A program made the translations under genes and the position numbers. A model generated the notes under the pieces. The model ran no database searches, was not told where the DNA came from, and saw nothing but the letters and a program-made list of their open reading frames with translations. A stretch of 64,000 nt of DNA, taken from Stromatinia cepivora. Its lineage: Eukaryota; Ascomycota; Leotiomycetes; Helotiales; Sclerotiniaceae. This document shows positions 1 through 9,908 of the stretch, piece by piece. The stretch spans positions 2,418,001-2,482,000 of the forward strand of contig RCTD01000001.1 of NCBI GenBank assembly GCA_014898415.1, read 5' to 3'. The first letter of the stretch is position 1. Each line of letters opens with the position of its first letter.

Positions 1-17
1 AAGTCGGCTTCGTTCGA

Positions 18-331
18 TTAACTGCGCAGAGCCGTTTCAAATAATGAGGACTTTGGCTGGATTCTTTCAATGTCCAGTTTCCCTTTAAAGAATGGAAAGA
101 TAAAAGCTTCGGTAATGAAATTGAAACATGCTGAAAGGTTTGTTGGGTCCTGGCCGAAGATGAATGAGAGTATGTAAATAGCTTTCCTACTCTTAAAACG
201 ACTTCGAGAACGATATTGATATCCAGTAGAAAACCAAATTCGACCCGTGCTGCGATTTTAATAACCCTCAATCTTGCTTCTACTTGCAGCAGCATATGCC
301 AAGCCTGTTTATTTGAGAGTGCTGTAAATTC
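18..331 (-). pseudogene. possible decayed coding trace, unknown identity
   Basis: Two long open stretches follow each other on the minus strand. The upstream one (about 331 down to 195) reads through ALSNKQAWHML and ARVEFGFLLD. The downstream one (about 205 down to 18) reads through FIFGQDPTNLSACFNFITEA and ends at a TAA at 18-20. They are in different frames, so a frame break near 195-205 would be needed to join them. I do not recognise the family. The plus strand also has an open frame across part of this stretch (216-398), so strand and coding status are uncertain. If real, it would be the 3' end of a broken gene downstream of the dead MFS gene, on the same strand. Confidence 0.22.
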
Positions 332-355
332 TATCGAATTCCTTTGTCCAAAGTT

Positions 356-2355
356 TCAGCAAACTTGCCTTCCCATCACATCGATCTCCGCTGCCTGAGA
401 ACTTTGGTCAACATCCAGACTAAATTTCGCAAATTTTCCCTTCTCTCGCAATTTCTTTCATACTTTATGAAAATATAAGGACTAATAAGCCACAAAGTAG
501 CAATTCCAGCAAGTATGGAACCGGCGACATTCGAACCCAAACCATTGTACATCTGGTCTGCGAAATAGAGGGAATATGCCACAAAGTAGAGCTCGTAGAG
601 TAGAATATGCGGCGAAGGCCGAAGATGCGTAGACTGTGTATGTCTATATCTATCAGTCTGAGTAAGGGAAAAGGTCAAGAGTGCGTTGACTTACATCCGT
701 TAAATAGTTCCCAAGCGCGTACTCAATTTCGTTAGCTGCAAATCCAGCACCTGCTAATCCTATCATCGGTACAACCCAGTCAATACCATAAACCAAAGGT
801 GGAGTAGTCCAAGCCATAAGCCAAGACCAGCCGCCAAAGCTGATGCTCCGGTAGCAAAACCAAGTATTTTGTCTTCAGGTTCAAGCTGCTTCGTTTCGGC
901 ACGCTTCTCAAGATGACGGAATTCTAGCAATCTGACTGGAACACCACAAATCATTCCTATAACGTATGCAATAAATGCTAATGAGTATGAAGTCTGGGTA
1001 AATCCATACGGCTTAAATACGACATCTAAGGCTTCAGTGAAAAGAAATAATAAGGAGAATGCTATGGCGGCTAGGGTTGCCATCGTAAAGATGATAGGTT
1101 CCTGGAAGAATAGTCTCGCTGGTTGAATAATGGCACTCTGACAGAAAGTACGGAGATCTGGAACGTGATCTTCTGCTGTTTGTGTGCGGAGTTTGAGTGC
1201 TCCTGCGTATGATTGTACAGCGATAACATGATTTCCAAGCAGTTTACTGGGGCGGGTTTCGGAGATACTGCCCAGGAAGAGAAGGATAAATACACAGAAA
1301 GAAATGATAGCACCAATGTGATACAACCACCGCCTATTTTTGGAGCTTGTATTAGTTATAGGGTGTATTATGATAAAGTGTTAGGTGTATGAATGGGAGA
1401 TTAACTCACCAACCAAGTACACTGGTGATGTAGGTTCCATATATTGGCCTGTTTGATTAGTTAGTTGGGGTTCCCTATATTTATTGCACTCCAACATTGC
1501 TCCTTTGCTTTGCGAATTTGCGAGATGTTGTTCGATTTTACTTACCCTAAAGCGACTCCCAATCCCGCTGACAGGACCCACGCGTAGATTGCATGACCTT
1601 GGGATGCGGGCTTCCACATATCCTCCAGACTGCCCACAATAACAGTAGCAGGAACGGATGAGGCCGCACCCATGATAAATCGTCCGATATATGCCCCTGC
1701 AATTGAAGGCACAAGTCCAGTAATCAGGCAACTAACCGGTAACAAGAGGGCAGCACATATGAGTACCGGTTTTCTTCCGAAAGCTTCTGAATATGGCGGA
1801 AAGACAATGCTTCCTACGGCTTCACCGATTCCGTACCTACACAAAACAGATGAGAAAATACGTTGGGACAATCCGTACTTGGTGCATGCTTACATGAGGG
1901 AAAATGCAATGAGTGACTGCGTTGAGAAATTCCATATTCTGTAGCTGCTGGTGCAGCTGCGATCAACTTTTGAAAGTCTTAGCATTTATTGTAAAGAAAA
2001 ATTGGGGAAACGTACACCTCCTGATTCTACAATGGCACTTTATCAGGATTAGTAAATCCCTCAGTAAGTTCACGAGTTGATCTCTATTCCAAGTGACTAT
2101 GCATGGAATTACACACCTAATTGTATCAAGCAAGAAAATGCAAGCCGTGTTGGCCAACTTGTGTTTCAAAGGCCAATTTCGAGGGTGATTTCGATTATCC
2201 GGAAGCCAGTTAATAATGTTATCACCCAATAATTGAAGGCCTAGGTCGTCGAGTTTTTGAAGTATATGTGGAATTGAATCCGCTCCTATAGGTAATGATG
2301 CCTCACTGAGGTTTGAAGTAGCCACTGATTCAGTTCGCTTATCGATATCGATCAT
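356..2355 (-). pseudogene. MFS transporter pseudogene (DHA1 drug/polyamine type)
   Basis: This is the relic of a major facilitator superfamily transporter of the fungal DHA1 class, plasma-membrane proton antiporters for drugs or polyamines. The start ATG is at 2353-2355 (MIDIDKRTES). A hydrophilic N-terminus with NHPRNWPLKHKL is followed by the first membrane helix. The TM2-TM3 loop keeps the family motif SEAFGRKP, then GRFIMGAASSVPATV. Later come the C-half helices and the loop before the last helices (GNYLTD, then TYTVYASSAFAAYS). Introns are readable at 1449-1545 and 1334-1409; another splits ALMYGIGEA near 1870-1895, and a 51-bp one lies near 640-690. The frame is broken at least four times: near 1937-1942, 818-824, 560-568 and about 465. 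Restoring frame at the last would move the stop from 376-378 to 356-358. No stop-rich RIP pattern is seen, so decay is by small indels. A sequencing-error origin is less likely because the two intact genes nearby show no such breaks. Confidence 0.82.
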
Positions 2356-2400
2356 GATGAAGTTCTTGTTTATAAAATATCAAAGCGAAGTCTTCGACAA

Positions 2401-2949
2401 ATGTGCGATAATTGTGGTAGCTGTTGAGAGTCTTTGAGGTATTGATAGATATGGCAACTACAGCACTGACCGGACCATTGCGGCAATTGTTGACAACCAT
2501 GACTAGCGAAACCATCAAGGCTTAGGGGAATTTAGTGCTGTCGATCATCCAATCTAAAACCGCTCCTCACTGTTCCCGTGAAGTTGTCGTCTGAGCTGGA
2601 GAGTTCGACTTCAAGAAGGAGACAAGGAGTTCTCGACCACTCTTCTTAGAAGGCCGAAGAAAGGACCAGTCTCCTTTTTACGCGTACACCAATCTCGTAC
2701 CGGTCAACCAGGTCTCTTCGACTGATATTCTTGAACACCATAGTGTCAAATCAACGAAGGTCCCATGATATCGCAGACGAGATGAGCGGAATCGAGCCTT
2801 GAAATCGTTACTGACTCCCGGTACTTGCAAAATCGGACTAAAATCCCCGCACTAATGCACGACATGTCAGTGCCGAACCTGGTCACAAAAACGGACTCAA
2901 TACGTTGCAGCATAAAGGATGAACCCCTTATTAAAAAACACGCTGTTTG

Positions 2950-2982
<33 letters not shown>

Positions 2983-4020
2983 AACAATCGTTATGCACGA
3001 GGTGTACACCTCCTGGAGAACGTAATCCTCAGAACGAAACAAAACAGCATAGCCTGAGGTTACTGAAAATGTGGGTGGGGTAGAAGTGTGCGAGTCATAT
3101 ATTGCAGTTTGCCTCATCCGAGGTATTTGAAATACCACGCTATTAACTAACGCATTGCAGTGACAGTGATAGTGACAGTGCGTACTTATCAATCGCCAGC
3201 GGAAAATAATACAAATCAATGTTTTTCCGAAAACTGTTGGTAATAAAGCTCATCAGCATGGAGTCATGCTTTGACTCCATTGCTTAAGAATCCCGAAACA
3301 CTTATGGAACTTAGGAACAATTTCAGCCAAAGCTCTTCACACACTTGTACGATTGAAATTGGTCAATCTGTACAATAAACTAAGGTGTACACTTGTACCA
3401 TTGAAACCAAACGGACGAAACAAGCATTGGTTGTACTAGATAAGGCATGAATACTCGAGTATATGAGTGATTCAAAAGTAGTTCCGTAGAAATTGCTTGG
3501 AGATGCGAACGACAAGAGAAGAGAAGAAGAAGAGGTGTTGCTTGGAAAGATAAGTTCCGAAAAAGGAGTAGTCGATGGCAAAACAGAGGCGGTGAGACAA
3601 AATTAGCCTGATGATTGTTCTTTGATCAGAAATTGTTAACCTCCATGCATCACTTCTCTTGCAAGATCAAAGGTCTCTGGTTTAAAGGGACATTCCGAGG
3701 AATCACTTGGGTTACCTCCTAAATCCGTTTGTATATTCTCTTGGCCGCCTCAATTGCTTGATGCCAGCTGGGGTGTGATATTATTGAACTTATGCTTCTA
3801 ATTTGTTAGTAAGGGTCAGTCAGCATGTCCTTCTTTTGTAAGTCAGCAACCAGGAATACAGAAAATCGAAGCCATAGTTCGGTTATTCAGCATCATGCTG
3901 TTGCAATCATGCAGATGCCAAGAATTGCACGTTATCGATATAACTATATGATGACGGCCTCTCTTTCGTACCACCATTAGTATAGCATTGTGTTACGAGT
4001 CGCAGTGTTTTATCACGTAC
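2401..4020. other. intergenic, no gene supported
   Basis: This lies between the start of the dead transporter and the promoter of the dead dehydrogenase, which diverge from each other. Short open frames exist on both strands (for example 2746-3219 and 3363-3581, minus), but none has a recognisable domain or a convincing intron pattern. Apart from a dinucleotide microsatellite I see nothing that can be named. Confidence 0.5.
2951..2982. repeat. compound microsatellite (CA)10(TA)6
   Basis: Ten CA units run from 2951 to 2970 and are followed directly by six TA units to 2982. It is a simple compound dinucleotide repeat in intergenic DNA. Confidence 0.95.
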
Positions 4021-4024
4021 AACC

Positions 4025-4034
4025 GTATATATAG
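4025..4034 (+). promoter_or_regulatory. TATA-like box upstream of the dehydrogenase relic
   Basis: A GTATATATAG stretch lies about 44 bases upstream of the chosen ATG at 4078. It is followed by a pyrimidine-rich stretch (CTATCTCTACTATACACTCC), a typical fungal transcription-start context. This supports using 4078 rather than an in-frame codon at 3988 as the start. Confidence 0.4.
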
Positions 4035-4077
4035 TCAGACCTATCTCTACTATACACTCCCTAGCACTTCAGCAACA

Positions 4078-5259
4078 ATGTCAATATTCTCCCGATCTAG
4101 CACCGGCGTTTCAGTGGTTCAACACTTCTCTTCCCTTGTGACCGGGAAAACAATACTTGTAACGGGTCCCTCAGCTGGTAGTATCGGCGCAGAGACAGCA
4201 ATATCACTAGCGCACGCTTCCCCTTCTACCATAATTCTCGCCGGGCGTTCAGAACCAAGGGTTCTTCCCGTTATCGAGGCAATCCATGCTCTAAATCAAT
4301 CTATCACGACACATTTTATTCGTATTGATCTCGCTTCTCAAGAGTCAATTGGGGAGGCTGCGGCATTGATCAATGGCGTCGTCGACAAAATAGATGTCAT
4401 GATCAATAATGCGGGGGTAATGACTATCCCAACCTACCAGACAACTGAGGAAGGTATTGAATTGCAATTTGGCAGCAACCATATAGGTCATTTCCTACTT
4501 ACTAATCTACTTCTAGATAAAATATTGAAAGCAGGCAGGGAGGGAGGAGCGAGGATTGTGCACGTTAGTAGTACTGGATATGAGCTTGGCGGTGTTCAAT
4601 TTGATGATTGGAACCTCAATGTATGATCACTACATCCAAACACAGCTTTGCGAATATTGACTTCATGCAAAGGAGGGAAAGACTATCGTCCTCGGAAAGC
4701 ATATGCCCAATCTAAAACTGCTAATGTTTTGTTCTCTGGTGCTTTGGCCGCGAGACTAAAGGATAGAGGTGTACAATCTTTTGCACTTCAGCCGGGATGT
4801 GTGTTGATCCAGATCATGGCTTCCTGACCAATGCTGATGAATAGAATAGACGTGCCAGCAACAAATCTTCAAGCTCATGTAACTCCAGATATGTGGAGTG
4901 ATGTAATGCAACAAGTTTCGGAAGCTTCCGGGGGTATGTATCCCCAGCATTCACGAGTTGCAGACGTGCTAACAACAAAACAGGTCAAGGACCTGAACCC
5001 CCGAAAACCCCCCAAGAAGGATGTTTCACTACCTTAGTCGCAGCTTTGGATCCATTGATCTCAGGTATACTTCAAATCTCCTCTCTGCCATCCAGCATCA
5101 CGGGACTGACCAATACACTAGAATCATCGGGCGGATTTCTCCAAGACTGTGCTCTCAGACCTGTGCCTCAAGATTACGCAGTTGAGGTAGGTAACCAAGC
5201 TAGATTATAGGAATTAAGTGAGAGGTTAGTGGGCCAGAAGTTTGACATTTTTAGTTAGA
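4078..5259 (+). pseudogene. short-chain dehydrogenase/reductase pseudogene
   Basis: This is the relic of a classical SDR enzyme (retinol-dehydrogenase-like, NAD(P)-dependent Rossmann fold). The start ATG at 4078 gives MSIFSRSSTG. Residues 29-37 form the nucleotide-binding TGPSAGSIG motif and residues 110-113 the structural NNAG. HVSSTGYE carries the active-site Ser. The catalytic YAQSK follows the first intron. The C-terminal half is recognisable (NLQAHVTPDMW, GFLQDCALRPVPQDYAVE, ELSERLVGQKFD). Introns read at 4621-4672, 4934-4983 (GTATGT donor, GCTAAC branch, ACAG acceptor) and 5065-5121. The frame is lost just after the first acceptor (4673-4685, one base short in an A run) and again between about 4797 and 4845. 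A TAG at 5208-5210 stands where the family has a Trp before ELSE. The coding frame ends at 5257-5259. Catalytic residues are present, but the gene cannot make a full protein. Confidence 0.85.
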
Positions 5260-5889
5260 TAGACGGCGATGCCTGCCCTGTGGTTATCATTAATACATTA
5301 CGTGCGCATGATGGTGGGCGTGAATTTTCAAAATAATAGAGAAACATGAGCGAAGAAGGTTCTCCCCTCAAAGAAAGAAGAGAAGCAGAACGAAGCGAAT
5401 TGAAACATGAATAGTAGTAGTGGTAGTGAAGTTTATACGTGGAAAGGGGAGAGTAGTGAGATCCCCCTACATTCCTTCAGTTCCGCATCAAGAACATTGA
5501 GATGAAATCTGGCAATGTACCATAAAGACATCTATCAAAGAATTATCAATACATTGAGAAATAAATCGGGAATATCGGCCGGGGCATGAGAAATTGGTGC
5601 TTTGGCCCAAGGACTGTGTCATCGGATTACGCCAAAGGCGATTACAACCGTCTTTCATACTTACACATACCATCTATCCATTCCACCTTTCAATATTTCA
5701 GACTTATCCCTGGTTCCCCATAAAACGGTGTGTGCTCTACAGAGCCTCCATTGTAGCTCATTCACACCTCATCTCATACTATTTCACATGACAGATATCA
5801 ATAACATCACGGCATAGAAGAAAGCAATCGGTTAGAGTACGAAAGAACTCCATGCATTAAGTTCTAACCTCGAGACTGCAGCTAAGCGC
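5260..5889. other. intergenic, no gene supported
   Basis: This is ordinary-composition DNA after the dehydrogenase relic. Short open frames on both strands (5488-5817) overlap each other and show no domain, so I call none of them. Confidence 0.4.
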
Positions 5890-6240
5890 TCAAAAGTAAT
5901 TCCTAAGCCGGAACGTCACTTCCACTTTGCCCTTTAAGATAACCTTTCTCTCTCCATCCCACACCTCGTAGGTTTCTCCTTCCAAAATGATGTTCTCCAG
6001 CCATCTTTCGCTTCCATTCAAATTGCGTCGCCAAAGGTATATTAAGGTTAATAATGTACGAAAGTATAAAGTTAATAAAACCACATTCATGTTGATTTGA
6101 GTGAAGAGCTTCCTTCCATCCGTCAATGTCGTTACGATGAAGATATGAATGTTGAATAAGTTTTCGTGATCGTCGTAATTTAAAAGGCCCCAGTAAAGTT
6201 CGTGGAGCAGTTGTTGAATATAAAAAGGATGTATGTGCAA
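5890..6240 (-). CDS. hypothetical short ORF, doubtful
   Basis: A 116-codon open frame starts with ATG at 6240 and ends at 5890. The protein would be basic, with a central hydrophobic stretch (MNVVLLTLYFRTLLTLIYLW) and a polar tail (WLENIILEGETYEVWDG). A second minus-strand frame over the same bases is also open for more than 100 codons, which weakens the case for either. No domain is recognised. It sits 270 bases beyond the 3' end of the Stb3-like gene on the same strand. It may be chance or a relic. Confidence 0.2.
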   Translation of the reverse strand: MHIHPFYIQQLLHELYWGLLNYDDHENLFNIHIFIVTTLTDGRKLFTQINMNVVLLTLYFRTLLTLIYLWRRNLNGSERWLENIILEGETYEVWDGERKVILKGKVEVTFRLRNYF

Positions 6241-6508
6241 AAGTAAAGCATCTGTAGAAATGGAGATACCGAGCGCACGAGGATTAGCACAGGCTCAAGG
6301 ACATCGTCCATTCTCCCATCAAAAATGTCAAAAACGCCATGCTCCCGTACTCGCTGGTTCGAGGGGGCATATCTCAATTCCCATTTCGATATCCCTTCAG
6401 ATCATCGTTTCGCGTGCTGAAAATAAAATCATTCGATCAATGCTCGCCGGCAATTGGTTCACGCTAATCCCCACCATATGCAACCATCCCAAAACTCCAT
6501 GCTGAAAT

Positions 6509-7609
6509 TTATACAGAACCAAGTCGTAAAAGTGCTTCTATGGCCTCCCGTTCTTGAGAATCTGCAGAAGCCATGTTCAAAGCTGTGAAACCGTTGGGGG
6601 TGTGGGTTCGTGCTGGTGCTGGAACAGAATGTCCAACACTAGGGCGGAAACCTCCCCTATATACATGAGAATTGAAAATTTGTGGAAGTGGTCCAGATGT
6701 AAGCGGTCCAGATGTTGAATAGGAAGCTGCTCGCAATGCCGCGGCTCCGACAGCGGCCCAATCCTCCTCGTCTGTCACGTCATTTGGATCGTCCTCCATC
6801 ATTACGTCTTCTCCTTGCTCGGATGAAGAAGAACCGGACTCATCACCATCCAAAGACATTTTATCAGCCTCATCAGGCATCGAGACATCATCACCATGAG
6901 AAAAAAATGCCGAATCACCGGCCCAACTTGAGCCTGGTTCATTAAGACGTGTTCGAGTGAACGACCACCCTTGATTGTTGGCGATTGGCATCCCCATGGG
7001 ATAGGAATCAGGTAAACTCGGTGATGGTGAATTTCCAAAAGCTCGACCCATTCTAGCGGGATGTCCCTTTAGTCTCGCGTCCCAGCGGCCCCAACCCACT
7101 TTCTCGAACAACACATTTCCTTTTACACCGCCAGGCTCACCGCCATTTCCACGTCCTTCAAGAGCACCCACCACAAGTCTTCTAGCTTTCGCGGGAGGAA
7201 TTCCAGAAAAGCCGGGGACTGAAGTAGTGAGGTAGCCCATGATGTGGCGAATAGCAAGTGGGCCATGATCCAATAGAATTTCGGGAAGATGGTGCTTAGC
7301 CAATAGACTAGGGGTAATAGCACCGGTAGTATCCAACCCTGGCGATCCGACATCTGAAGTTCCTTCATTTCCACTCCCATCTTGTAAGTCTAGGTCGGAA
7401 TCGACATGCTCCAGGTTAAGCTGAGGGAGCGGCGAACGGGTACCAAGTGATTTGATAACATGCGGAGGTAGATTGGGAGAAATAGAATTCGGAGGAGTTG
7501 GAAGAGTATGACCAGTGGTGGCGGGAACACTTCGAGCCGCTACAGCAGTCAAGCTGTCTCGACCGAATGTTGTTGGGATTCTGCGAGCAGAGGAAGCAGC
7601 GGAAGCCAT
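6509..7609 (-). CDS. Stb3-like putative Sin3-binding protein
   Basis: This 366-residue protein carries the fungal Stb3 / putative Sin3-binding domain at about residues 102-182 (LLAKHHLPEILLDHGPLAIR, then GIPPAKARRLVVGAL, then FEKVGWGRWDARLKG). In yeast, Stb3 is a nuclear factor that binds the ribosomal RNA processing element in promoters and recruits the Sin3 histone deacetylase; that function is inferred here from the domain. An acidic, serine-rich linker spans about 241-284 (DEADKMSLDGDESGSSSSEQ onward), with low-complexity tails on both sides and a C-terminal QEREAIEALLRL helix. The coding part is one exon. I chose the ATG at 7607-7609 because it has a good context (ACCAAAATGG). The upstream in-frame reading begins with TTG and crosses a splice acceptor. 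The gene is intact, unlike its two left neighbours. Topoisomerase III lies 2.3 kb upstream on the same strand. Confidence 0.85.
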   Translation of the reverse strand: MASAASSARRIPTTFGRDSLTAVAARSVPATTGHTLPTPPNSISPNLPPHVIKSLGTRSPLPQLNLEHVDSDLDLQDGSGNEGTSDVGSPGLDTTGAITPSLLAKHHLPEILLDHGPLAIRHIMGYLTTSVPGFSGIPPAKARRLVVGALEGRGNGGEPGGVKGNVLFEKVGWGRWDARLKGHPARMGRAFGNSPSPSLPDSYPMGMPIANNQGWSFTRTRLNEPGSSWAGDSAFFSHGDDVSMPDEADKMSLDGDESGSSSSEQGEDVMMEDDPNDVTDEEDWAAVGAAALRAASYSTSGPLTSGPLPQIFNSHVYRGGFRPSVGHSVPAPARTHTPNGFTALNMASADSQEREAIEALLRLGSV

Positions 7610-7639
7610 TTTGGTTAATGGATCAGTGGACTTATTTCT

Positions 7640-7718
7640 CTGTAAATGCGCGACCAAATATCAGTATTTGAATTCTCGAGAAAACAAAAACGCGGTTGGT
7701 TTGAATTCGGTGACTCAC
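7640..7718 (-). other. 5' UTR intron of the Stb3-like gene
   Basis: On the minus strand a GTGAGT donor (7713-7718) is followed by a CTGAT branch-like site and a TTTACAG acceptor ending at 7640, 79 bases in all. It lies 30 bases upstream of the ATG, so it would be spliced out of the leader. Confidence 0.55.
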
Positions 7719-7954
7719 AAGAATCCAACAGCACCTTGATAGGCTGACTCACTTCGATTTGCGATAAAAAGGTTATGAGCGAATTAAATAATTTGGCAAT
7801 GTAGTACAAAGCAACTGTTGATCGTGTATTGAAAAAGCGAACTGGATGAATTGGTGGTGCCTTATCGCCAAAAAAACCGATGAAGGTGATGGTGGGCGTC
7901 GAGACAAGATAATTGAGCTATTTGTGATGGGGTCCAGGAAGGAAGCAACTAAAA

Positions 7955-7996
7955 TGGAAGTGGAAGTGGAAGTGGAAGTGGAAGTGGAAGTTGAAG
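7955..7996. repeat. hexamer microsatellite (TGGAAG)n
   Basis: Six TGGAAG units are followed by one TTGAAG variant. They lie about 240-280 bases upstream of the Stb3-like leader intron. It reads as purine-rich simple repeat on the plus strand; an effect on the nearby promoter is possible but unproven. Confidence 0.9.
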
Positions 7997-8046
7997 TTAT
8001 AAGGATGAGCGAACCAACTCTGCTCTACTGCGATTGGGAAGAATGA

Positions 8047-9908
8047 GAAGGAGTTTTGGTAAGTCTTGGAAATAAAGTAGAGAGGAAAGTACCGGTAGCG
8101 ACTTTGTTTTAGGGAAAGATTAAAAGGTTTGAGAGTTTTGTAGATAGGGAATAATGGAATTAATAATTAATTATATCTCTCTCTGGTTATTGTTACCATT
8201 TAGGGCTACTTATTTATTTGTCTTTGTTCTCCTTGGGTTCCTTGGGTTCCTTGGGTCCTTTCCTTAGTTGTTGTTTAATACGTAATAAAGCATAATTATC
8301 CATTAGCACTTGTAATCCAGTATAAAAACAATTATTAACGACTAAATACCTAGTGGGCAAGTGTGTGTTGCGTACTATGGTAGGTACTAAGAGTTATGCA
8401 GTTACTTGGTTTCATGCACAATCAGTGAGTTGTTCTATTACCTATTACCTAGGTAAGGTAAGGTTACCTAGTATTTATTCATTCAGTCATAAATGAATAA
8501 ATCAAAATATGCAACGTCCTAGATGATGACTAAGATTGAGTTCAGCTTGGCAAATCCATTGTTATTTGTATTTATTTCCCTCAAAAGACAGATCAGGTAA
8601 TACTAAGATAATATCTATCCATGCACACCTATCTATACTAGGTATTTTGGCTCACCTGAGCAAGTAAGAGAATTTTAGAAAGTCTTATTACTACATCTAT
8701 ATCTACTAGGTAGGTTTCTCTTCCAACGTCATACTAACTCCTCTCGTGGTTATTGTAGAAACTAGCAGGCCACATTCTGATAAAGGAATTCACATTATTC
8801 ACATCATAAAAAAGTATATCTTCAGAGGATACAAAATTTATCATTTTAATATTTACATATCAGTTTGTGGTAGCTGTCCAGGCTGTCTTTGTATCTAAAC
8901 CCTATCATGTCTATCATCCGAACTTTAAAAAGCCCTAATACATTCAGTGATCGACGGACTTACCATAAGTGTCCGTTCCACGCACTCTTCACGCACACAC
9001 CAGAATATCTGAATAATGCATTCAAAACTAATCGTCCACTACTTTCCTAGTCCACAGGAATAGCTGCTTGCCTCGGATATATTCACCACTAAGGTTCATG
9101 ACGTTAGGGGACCGTCCGACCGTTCCTTACTATCGTAAATCCTGGTATCCTTTAAAAGCACAACTGAATACAAGGACATTCACGTTGCTTTCAAATCTTC
9201 CTCATTGGATTCTTGGCCAACATCGGTCCCTGATCAGCAGACACACTATAACCATTGGTACGAAGTGCTAATACCACGCCTTTTCCTCTTAAACCGAGTT
9301 GTTGGTGATAGAATAGTAGTTGGTGATTGACCCACTTCGGTCCTGTACGGCACTAAAAACGCTCGCTATTTCGTGCTGTAAGGGCCACTACTATCCCCCA
9401 CGTTCCACAATCTTGTCTTGATAACGATTTAACGATTCCGTGAACTTTACCCGGATGAGCCAGACGAAAATTGCGAAATCGGCCAAACCTTACTTCTTTT
9501 CTTAGATTCGGAAATCTCGACCATTTAATGCCAGTTTCATACTTCCGTCATCAACCACTCGATCGCTATCGTGCTTCCCCCAGAAAGCCACATAATCCAG
9601 GGAAGTGCGGATAACGAACTGGCACAATCTTGTCGAAGTTGGCTTACCGAAAATCGGACTTGGGGAACGAAATCGAAGAACAATAAACTTATTGCGGGGC
9701 TCATGGAATGGTCAAATGTCCCAACATCCTTGGACAATTCGAAAGCTTGCATTCTGTACATTTCTTTCTTCGTGATATTTCATGCCCAATCCGTCATGTT
9801 AAACCGAGGCAGCACCGTAGACCGGCCTGGTACCTTGATAGGACAGGAACGCTAATTCATCATGCAATCATCTGCAAACAGCCAACTAGCCACATCAAAT
9901 GGGTATTG
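8047..9908. other. intergenic, no gene supported
   Basis: This 1.9-kb gap lies between the 3' end of topoisomerase III and the promoter of the Stb3-like gene. It holds small simple repeats: three CCTTGGGTT-like units at 8231-8258, and a TTACCTAGGTAA palindrome at 8445-8456 with further GGTAAGG/TTACC copies to 8471. Open frames at 9537-9761 (minus) and 9571-9855 (plus) overlap each other and carry no domain I know. Confidence 0.45.
8445..8471. repeat. palindromic TACCTAGGTA-type cluster
   Basis: A 12-base perfect palindrome TTACCTAGGTAA at 8445-8456 is followed by AGGTAAGGTTACCTAG-like sequence. Related TAGGTA/TACCTA words recur around 8,340, 8,640, 8,710 and 12,390. The words are seen directly; no function is known to me. 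Confidence 0.5.

Noticed and set aside
3988..4077. Earlier start for the dehydrogenase relic
   Set aside because: That stretch contains the TATA-like box and the pyrimidine-rich leader; the SDR family starts close to the ATG at 4078.
7610..7657. Upstream extension of the Stb3-like protein by 16 residues
   Set aside because: It begins at TTG and reads across a splice acceptor at 7640-7642; the ATG at 7609 has a better context.
8954..8974. Imperfect hairpin CGGACTTA...TAAGTGTCCG
   Set aside because: Short, imperfect and without context; it may be chance.
9537..9855. Two overlapping frames of 74 and 94 codons on opposite strands
   Set aside because: They cover the same bases, carry no domain, and one starts at a non-ATG codon.
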